Program-made: the position numbers and the translations under genes
Assembly: GCA_964030475.1 (NCBI GenBank)
Contig: CAXIPT010000016.1
Coordinates: forward strand, 518,257 to 582,256
DNA: 64,000 bases
Direction: 5' to 3'
Source of the DNA: Tethya wilhelma
Lineage: Eukaryota > Porifera > Demospongiae > Tethyida > Tethyidae
In this document: positions 53,035-63,710 of the stretch, in pieces
How positions within the stretch are numbered: the first letter of the stretch is position 1
Layout: the number at the start of each line of letters is the position of its first letter
Notes under the pieces: model-generated
Seen by the model: the letters and a program-made list of their open reading frames with translations, nothing else
The model's database searches: none
What the model was told of the DNA's origin: nothing

Positions 53035-56000
53035 TCACACGACCCATTCCCTAGTGTTAATGCTTCTCCCTGACACACCTGTGTTGCCATGGTAACAGTT
53101 CTCCTTGTCTGTATCACCTGATGTCCTACGAGTGATCCTCTTAAGAGGGGCGTGGTCTTTCCTAGATTGGTGGGTGTGGCCTCTCACCATGTACGTCTGT
53201 GCACGTCTAAAACAAGAGATTATAAAAGTAAGTAAATAACAACAATATGAGAAGTAAACAAATGAGTAAACATTAGCTTTGATTCTTACTTTGTGATTTG
53301 GCCATCTTCTTGTGTTGTTGTTCCAACGTTTGTAAATTGTCGCTCCTTTTTGGACCGTATCCATGGTGATCGTAAACCAAATGGCACCCGAGGGGAGGGG
53401 GCTTGGGTGACCAATAAATCTCTATTTCTTTTCTTCTTGGTAGTACTGTTTAATTTATCCTTCATTACCTCGGGGGCAAACTCAATCACCTGTGGAACGT
53501 CGTAAATGTGTTCACTTCGAACTAGTTCAGGTTTCTCAGTCCTAGGTTGTTCAACGATTGCAGAATTTTTTAAACCAGATGAACTATCACCTTCTGCTGT
53601 AACATTATCAGCCTCCGGTATTAATTTTAGTCCGTTCGTATTCTCTTTATCAGCAGGTGGTGGGGGCTCATCCAATGGTTGAGTCTTACTAGGTCTGGTG
53701 CTGTATTCTTCATCATTATCATTGCTGACACTAGGGGCTTCTTTCACTATGACTCTGGTTAGGATGTTGGATTCCACGATCTGTAGTAAGGCGGGAACCG
53801 GTGAATTGGAATGTGACACAGCACTCAGATGTGTATTGGAACGAGACAAAGCACTTGAAGGTATGTTCGAACTGGAATCGGACACGGTATTAGGGTGAGT
53901 ATCAGAATGGGACACAGCACTGGTACGTGTATTGGAATGGGACACAGCACCCGATAAAGCCACACTATTCTTCATCCTAGTCCCAGTTGGTGTCTTGAAA
54001 TGTGTGATCCCAAGACTTGCTGACAAGGCACTCGGACTGTTACATACCTGCGAACCAACCAAGCGTGAAGACTGTCGAGTGGCATATGAAGCCACATCAG
54101 TGCTAAGAGGAGGGGATTCCCCAAGAGATTTCTCGTCACGAGAAAGATTATTGTCTGTTCTCTTAAGAAGAGCATTGGTGCGTGCCTTCTGCAGTTCCAG
54201 TCTGCCCCTAGTGCTGTGGTCTCTAGTCAGTGGTTCCATCCCCATACCCAGGGTGGCAGAGTACATGAAGTGGGAGGGGTTGGAACGGACGGTCTTTGAA
54301 CTTCTTTTAGAGTTCTTAGAAACGGATGCTCCTTTCATCGACCTAGCTCTCCTCTTGCTAAGAGGTGACCTTTTCTTGTCAAGGTTTGCTTGCGATGAGA
54401 CACTGTTCAAATTTGCTGACTTGGCAGAAATGGTTGTGTCCTTGGAGATCACAGATGCTACTTGGTTAGTGGGTAGTTCCCTGTCATTATCTCCAATCAG
54501 TGATTGTGTATGGCCAGCAGCTACTGTTAGACCATGGTTTGATGAAACTTGTGAGAAAGATGATCCATCTACTATTTGAGTGTCATTTAAATCTGTCGAA
54601 TCAGCAGTATTGTCACTCTCGGAGAGGTTTAAAGGTCCACGGACACACCCACTGGAGAGATCTCCCGACTCCTGACCTCTGTGACCCCGCGAGACCCCAC
54701 CAGATGTGAAGCCATTGTGACAAGGACTACCAGCTTCATACAACAAGGAACCATCTTGTAACATCTGCTCATCAGTGATGGTGGCCATGGCTACATCAGT
54801 CACAGCCTGAGAGTGGCAGTTCTTCCTCCCTGGTTGCTCCTGTGAGCTGTGTGCTCTCATACTACCAGTAGCAGTAGCAGTGGTAGTGGTGGACTGAGAG
54901 TCATATCTAGCTCCTTCTAGATGATGATGTTGTTGTAAAGAGGATGGTCTATTTGTGTTAGCTAGATCACCTCCAGTTGGTCCTTCCCCCAGATCTGACC
55001 CCGCCTCCCAATACACACTGCCAGTGTCAGAGTGCTGTCTGCCACACCTCTCCTTACCCCTTCCCTCGTGGCCCCTCCCTTCCCTTTTTGCTGTTTTCAT
55101 CACAGCTCTCTTGTAACTCTCATTCACTCTGAAATGACCTCTGCCGATTGCATGTGACCTTTGCACTTTGTCCTTTCTCTTGCAACTATGACGTCGTGCG
55201 ATTTCTGACGAAATTTTGTCCAAAAGATTCGGACTGTGATCGTTTGCCATGGAAACTCGGTCTGTTGCCAAGGCAACAAAAGGGGTCTGTACAAAAGCAT
55301 GGTCTAAGAGATTGTTACCGTGCGTAAAAGTGGGTGTGGTCTTGAGCTGGTAATCACATGATCCATCAGTGACATCATCAGTGTTGGTGCTAGGTGGGTC
55401 TTTGTGTGTGACTGAGGTTGGTTTGGCAAAATTGTAAGGAGTCGTGTTTTGATGATGGTCTAATTGAGGGGTAAAGGGGAAACTGGCCACTTGGATACGT
55501 TCGTTTTCAGGGTTCGTTAAATGAGGGGGCGTGGCATCCATAGGTAGCGGAGGTGGAGTAGCAAAAGAGAAGGAAGAGGTTTTAGTGAGTGGTTTTTGTG
55601 CCATTTTCCATTCTCTCTGTTTGTGTGTCTGTTCCCCAGAGTATCCACTTGTGGTGGAAGGATTGACAGCCACACCAGTGGCAGATAGAGGTCGAGATTT
55701 AAAACCTGTTTGTCCGGTTTTGAGAACCGGTTTGTCTTGTAGAATATCAAATTCTGTTTTTGTGGTAGCAATGAGGTTTGCTTTGAGTGTCCTGCTGTGG
55801 AGTTTGGGATCACGATCCTTTCTGATTGGACGACTCACGTGAATGGAATGGTGTTTGATAATAGGTGGGCGTGTTGTGGGTGTGGTCTCCTTAGCATCAG
55901 GATCCTCTATAGCTTGTCTGTGAGAAGTCAAAAAAGATTTATAAATAATTCAGTGTGCAGAAAGAAATTATAGCACAAAGTTACGTATTGCGGAGCTCCA

Positions 56001-56657
56001 GTACTAGGCCACACTCTCTTTTCAACGTGTACTTGAATAGCTGGAAGGAGCCTGGGAATAAGGCTAGGTCCAGGTAGTGTTTTTATGAAATAAATTTATG
56101 TAGAGGCCAACATTTGACACATAAATCATGCTAGACATCTTAGCAATAAAAATAGACAGTTATACAAACAGCAAAAAAAGGGAAGTGATTCAGGAGACCG
56201 ATTAAATACATGAAGCAGAAAAGAAATTCTTAGCATAAAGTTAGGCTACATAATGTGAATGCTCCAGCTTCTGCTACGCATGACTGTAGCTTCATGAAAT
56301 GTTATCAGATTGCCGAGTATTTGACTTGTAAATCATGCTAGATTTCTCAACAATAAATATACCATAAAACAATCCTATAAGCAGCAAAAGCAAGGAATGA
56401 TTCAGGAAGAAAGTAAGTAAAGTACTTTGGGAGATACTAAACAACCACTACATAGTTTCTACGATCCGGGTATTATATCTGCTCCTATGTAACTCACCTC
56501 TTTGTGGGTAACAAAATATCCTCTTGACTTCTGGTCTTCCTCTTCACTGACGTTTTGCGTCTCAACCCCCTAGTGGTCATGTGATAGTCACCTGATGTGA
56601 GAGCCACACCCTTTTGCTTCAGACGACTACCTAGTCCCAACACCAGACCTACAGGGT

Positions 56658-56734
<77 letters not shown>

Positions 56735-59700
56735 TGTGTGAGGGTGTGAGGCTGTGAGGATTTCTTTTTTAAGTGTAGAGTAAAGTGAGTGTGTACCTGA
56801 AATTGAAGCTGTTCTTTGCTTCTTTCTTGATTTCCTCCCTTTATACCTTTGGGGCACTCCAGACTCCTCCCCATTGATGATGTCATCAAGACTGTGAGCT
56901 TGAAGGTTCGTGTTTAGTGACTCTGAGGCCACACCCACTTCAGGTGGTACTCGACCAATCAGATTCCAGTTCTCAATCAACAGTCTCACAATGTCTAAGC
57001 ACAGAGAAAAAATATTACCGTTATTTTGGTGGGATTAAAATTTGGCAAAAGGGAGCTCAATCGATTGGCTAACTTTAATTTTGGCAAATGAAACAGAAAG
57101 TGCATTTCGTCATAATGGTGAAATTAGTACAGTAGCTACACGTATATATGCTTTCTTTTTGTTTTTCTTTTACTAAAGTAGATTTGACCAAGCCTTTCAA
57201 GTCATGAAGCTAAGCAACAATCAAACTAACTGTTCTGAAAGCCTTCTTGCATAAATAGTGAAGCTCTGGCAATGTGAAAAAATATGGGAGGGGCTAATGC
57301 ACTACGATATCGCCACGCTACTAAAAGCCAGGCAAGGATCCCTGCACCTACGTAGCAAGTTTCAAGCTTATTTCATGAAGGACTGTGGAGAAAACGTCCG
57401 CGCTAGCGCATATTCGAATATTAATATTTAGGCAATATATTTTGGCAGATTTTCATTCAGCGATTTGAGGAAATTCGCCAATTTCGCCAAAGTTTCCGGC
57501 TATACAGTGAATTAAAAGATTGGTAATGATAATTAGAAATCTGGCATAGTGTCTGTATGTATGTAGCCTCTTCCCAAGCCCCTCCCTCATATTTCAAGGA
57601 GAGAAGGCGGGGCTAGTCTCAATGCAATAAAATTTCATTTCAAACAATGTCACTATATTTTGTGTCCATGGTAATTGACAAAACAAGCATGCAGTTATGC
57701 AATTAGTAAATTCATGAGATCTTTGTCACTTCATTAATTGCCATGGTGATGCAACAGTAGAGCCATAAATCTTAAATTATTATCACCTGATGTTAGATTT
57801 GGGGTGGTATACCGTATATATAGCTCCATATTTTCGTGGTTCAAAAAGTTCGTGAAAAGTCTGTCTTTGCCGTTTTGAGCTAATTTTCGTGAATCACGAT
57901 CTCTGAAATTATATTGCTGATATACGGTTTTCTAAATTTACGTGGAGAAAATTTTCGTGATAGTCGGTCAAATCACGAAATTCACGAAAATATTGTACCA
58001 CGAAAATTTGGAGCTATACGGTAGTACACAACAGTGACTGGCTTAGGATAGTGAAAAGTGACTGGTTATTATATATTTTTTCTATTGCAAGTACCTCAGC
58101 AATTAAAAGGTTTGTTAATGTTTCAAGTATACATACCTAATGTGTATGTGGATGTATGCTCTCAATAATGTGCCACACCATCATGATAATATTATTAATA
58201 ATTTTAATTATAACTATTGTACACACACAGAACGAGTAATACAAACTGTAACATTCCAAGCAACTGTAAAGTTTGTACACAAGGGTGATCATTTAAATCG
58301 TCATGGCTAGACGTCCAGACAATGAGTTGGGTTTCTCTTTTGCTAATGTTCAAATCTTTCGAGATCAAGAACTAGGACATGGTTCCTATGGAGCTGTCTA
58401 CAAGGCTAAATGTGACTCACTGCGATGTGCTGCCAAGTTGATCTACCCGGTTCTTTTTACTTCAAACCTCCCTGACCAACAACCTGCTTCTCCTCCAGAC
58501 AAAGAATACCGCCAACCAATACGACGCTTTGAAGCTGAGTGTCGTTTCCTTAGTCACATCAAACACCCAAACATCGTACAATATTTGGGAGTGTATCGCG
58601 ATCCACAAACAAATGTACCTGTGCTTCTAATGGAACTCATGGACGAGAGCCTCACCCACTTCCTAGAGACACCACAAAACACTGTCTTGTATCATTTACA
58701 AGTCAACATTTTACACGACACAGCATTGGCCCTGGCATTTCTTCACTCCAATGAAATCACCCATCGAGACATGTCAAGCAACAACGTCCTTCTAATTGCT
58801 GGGAGTCGAGCTAAAGTCACAGACTTTGGGATGTCAAAGCTCACTGATGCTGCAGCTACTCAACTTGCATCGCTGACTCAGTGTCCAGGCACACCAGCCT
58901 ACATGTCTCCTGAAGCTCTGAATGAGCCACCAGTTTACTCTGAGAAGCTGGACTGCTTCAGTTTTGGAGTTCTAACAATACAAGCCATCACACGACAATT
59001 TCCAAAGCCAACAGATCGATTCCAAACGATGGAAATACCTCATCCTACACAGCCATCTCGAAGAATTGAAGCATTAGTTCGCATCCCTGAAGAGGAACGT
59101 CGCCAATCTCACATCAGCCTCATCCCTGCAGCCCACCCTCTCAGACCAATTGCTCTCAGCTGTATAAAGGACAAAGATACTGAGAGACCAACAGCTGAAC
59201 AACTTTGCCAAACTCTTGAAGAGTTGAAATCAACCCAACTATATGGTTCCAGTGTACAACAAGTTCGTGACAGAGAGCGTCAAATTAGGACACAAAGACA
59301 AACCATTGAAAAGAAGAATGAACAGATTCAGGACAAAGATAGGCAGATTCAGGACAAAGGTAGGCAGATTCAGGACAAAGATAGACAGATTCAGGACAAA
59401 AGTAGGCAGATTGAGGACAAAGATAGGCAGATTCAGGAGAAAGTCCAAGAGCTAAAAAGTATGCAACAAGAAAACTTGCAACTTAGAAAGAAGTTAGATA
59501 TTCAGTCTCAGCTACAAGAAGTAGCACTATCAGAACAGATAGAAGCCAAGAAGAAACCAGCTTTGAAATGGAGGAAGGGACCAAAAGCACCTGGCAAAGT
59601 GGCAAGAGGATCTTGTACTATCATAGAAGATACTGTCTACATCAATTCATATACAGATTCAAATGTCTATTCCTTCAACTACAACACCTCCTCATGGTCA

Positions 59701-60760
59701 ACTTTACCATTAAAGTGTCCTAACAACGGTTCTACTCTTACAACCATCAACAACGAACTCACAACAGTTGGAGGTATGGGTACAAACAAGCTACTCACCT
59801 ACCATGACCACAAGTGGGTGGAGCTATATCCTCCAATGCCTACAGCAAGGTTCTTTGCTACAGTTGTCTCCACCACCACCCATGTGGCTGTCATGGGAGG
59901 TTATGTGCTTGGTGAACTCCTGGATTGTGTAGAAGTCATGGATATCGAAACTGGAGAATGGGGTAAAGCACCTCAACTTCTTTATAGGACTTTTGCGGCT
60001 TCATTAATACTCTGTGAAGATATTCTCTACCAAACGGGAGGTGCCACACCTGGATATGCTGCTGATGGCTCAGGGGTGTCTTGTCAGTTTAGTGAACTAA
60101 TTTGTTGTTATGAATCATGTAGGGAGTTATTATCCAGGTCTGAAGTATGGCACCACCTTCCTGACCTACCAGTGAAGTTCTCTACACTTGTAACTGTTCA
60201 TGGCAAAGTACTGGCTATTGGAGGAAAAGACGAACAAGGCAAGATTACAACTGCCATATATGAACTCAATACAGACACTAAAAAATGGTGTCACAAAGGT
60301 GACATGAACATTGGAAGGTCACGTTGCCTGGCTACAACTCTCCCTGACAACACCATCCTTGTTGTAGGAGGAGACACTGATGGTGGAAAAACAGATGAAA
60401 TGGAAATTGCTACTATTTCCTAATAACAAAAATAATAATTATGATATTTGATGTTATTAATAAGTCTTATGTGAAAGGTTTACTTTTCTTATAAGTCATT
60501 TTTAAAGAAGCCTAGCTGAAGAGCTGAGGGGCTGCTGACTTACTTAGGTACTAAATTAGCGAGCAATAACAATCTAGCACAGTAAAATCTATTATCTAAC
60601 CTGTTTGTGTCTGTAGTGGGTTTGATGTTGCCATGACGATGGTAGTTGATGAGCTCATTAGGTTAGGGGCCATCACCACTGAGAGGTTGGAGGCAGTCAT
60701 GAGGGTGTGGTCACAGCTGTCGGCAATATGGTGTAACAGCTTCATTAGGACACACAGCAC

Positions 60761-60821
<61 letters not shown>

Positions 60822-62442
60822 AATTCTTTGTTAAAATTGATAAAGTTCCCCACATAATTTAAAGGAACTGTGCCACTATATAATCGCTGTTTTGTTTCAA
60901 AAAATAAAATGTGTTATGACATTCTATGACCTAGCTTGTATGACATTTTTTTTGATTTGTTTCTAACGTAATCTGGATACCACGTTTCACGGTTTGGATA
61001 CTAGCTCCGTGTACGTACGTGTATTGCATAATAACAAAAAATGTTTTTACTTATTCATTACAACCCTCACCTGAGAGTGTTTCCATGGTAACAGTAGGGA
61101 GGTCAAGAGGACACAGTGTCTCCTCTGGTGGTCCGAGGGTAGGAGGGCGTGACAGGCCTCGTACACAGGAGAGAAGTGCCGAGTCAGCAGAGGATCGGGG
61201 AGCTCTCGGAGGTATTGTTTGAGGAGGTTAGCGACATCATGGACATGGGAATCAGGAGGGAGAGAGGGGTGGCCAGAGTCAAACCACGACTAGAGGGAGG
61301 GGAGGGGAGGGTATGTGTGTGTGTGTGTGTGTGTATGCCATGGGTGGGTGGGTGTGTAAGAGAGAGAGAGAGAAAGAGAGAGAGTATATATGTTTGATGG
61401 TATGTGCATGTATGTATTTAGCTAAAATCAAGCCAAGATTGAAGGTTGGTGGCACACATTATTCTTGGTGAGATTTGGCCCATAGCAACTAGCTACAATT
61501 CCATGCGTGGGCGGTGTCCGAGCACACCTTAAGCAAAATAATATGGATGCAGAATTAAGATTCCAAGTGTTTGAGACATGTGCATAATATGTCATTAAAA
61601 ATCTTTTTTATCCATTTCTATTATTTTATCATTATTTAAATAGTTCAATGCAAGCATAAAGCATAGTGATAGCAGCTCAATGCTACTATGAGACCAATTC
61701 TTGTGTGTGAGAGAGATATGAAGTAGCTGACTGTCCTACCCTGAGTGTCTTCATCCTGGTGACAGAGCCTGACTTCCTGAAGATCCCCTCGTGAGAGGTG
61801 TGTCTCTCCAGGAACACCACCAGCTCCACAAACACCCTGGGGATACGTAGTATATTATACAGTGTACAGTATACTGTATACGATATACAGTAAAATTTTC
61901 ATGGTTATTGAAAATTCTTTTTCTTCGTGGAAAAAAATTCCATGGTTACATACAGTGTATGGTCTCATCAGGTTAACCACAGCCCAGTTTTTATTTGCGG
62001 GTAAAAATTTCGTGGTTTGTCATTCAACCACATAAACCACCCTCCCGGAAAAAAAAAAACCTGCTTATAGGTTACTTGTTTATATGTAACAGTTATAGCC
62101 AAATTAGTTAATAATTTTGAATATTGTGCAAAACTGCAAAAAAAACTGGATGACTTATGAACCTTTACACACACACAAAAGCAATAATTTTGTAAAATAG
62201 AGACCTCAACTGATGCACAAAAGCCTGCAACGATTCATATCTCACTATCTCTGCCATTACCCTTAGCTAGCAGCACCATCAGGTAGGTATGTACCTTGGA
62301 AGAGTGAAGGTGAACTGGCCATACTCATACTCCGCCATTGGTTGGTGCACATCTTCCAGTGGCACTCCAAAGACAGAGCCTCTCTTGACACGCTGGGAGG
62401 GAAAGCAAAGCACATAATTTTTATTAAAAATTATATCTCTTT

Positions 62443-62514
<72 letters not shown>

Positions 62515-62515
62515 N

Positions 62516-62582
<67 letters not shown>

Positions 62583-63662
62583 TTTGATGGTATGTGCATG
62601 TATGTATTTAGCCAAAATCAAGCCAAGATTGAAGGTTAGTGGTACACATTATTTTTGCTGAGATTTGGCCCATAGCAACTAGCTACTATCCTATGCGTGG
62701 GTGGTGTCCAAGCACACCTTAAGCAAAATAATATGGATGCAGGATTAGAAAAAGATTCCAAGAGTTTGAGACATGTGTATATGTGTGTATGTCATTAAAA
62801 ATCTTTTTTATTCATTTTTATTATTTTATTATTATTTAAATAGTTCAATGCAAGCATAAAGCCTAGTGATAGCAGCTCAATGCTAGTAAGAGACCAATTC
62901 TTGTGTGTGTGTGAGAGAGATATGAAGTAGCTGACAGTCTTACCCTGAGTGTCTTCATCCTGGTGACAGAGCCGGACTTCCTAAAGATCCCCTCGTGAGA
63001 GGTGTGTCTCTCCAGGAACACCACCAGCTCCACAAACACCCTGGAGACACGTAGTATATATACAGTGTACAGTATACTGTATATGATATACAGTAAAATT
63101 TTCGTGGTTATTGAAAATTCCGTTTCTTCGTGGAAAAATTACAATCTCAACAGGTTAACCACAGCCCAGCTTTTATTTGTGGGTAAAAATTTTGTGGTTT
63201 GTCATACAACCACGTAAACCATGAAAACTTACCACCCTACCAAAAAAAATAAATAAATAAAATAAAAACCTGCTTATACATTGCATGTTTATATGCAACA
63301 GTTAGCTGAATTAGTTAATAATTAATCTACAATTTGGTAATATTATGCAAAACTACAAAAAAAAAAAAAAAAGATGACTTATTCGCACACACACAAAAAA
63401 GCACTAATTTTGTAAAATAGAGACCTCAAATGATGCACAAAAGCCTGCAATGATTCATATCTCACTATCTCTGCCATTACCATTAGCTAGCACCATCATC
63501 ATGTAGGTATGTACCTTGGAAGAGTGAAAGTGAACTGACCATACTCATACTCCGCCATTGGTTGGTGGGCATCTTCCAGTGGCACTCCAAAGACAGAGCC
63601 TCTCTTGACATGCTGGGAGGGAAAACAAAGCACATAATTTTTATTAAAAATTATATCTCTTT

Positions 63663-63710
<48 letters not shown>

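Noticed and set aside
53932..54579. 215-codon plus-strand frame
   Set aside because: Antisense shadow of the large Ser-rich exon of the ARHGAP11-like gene.
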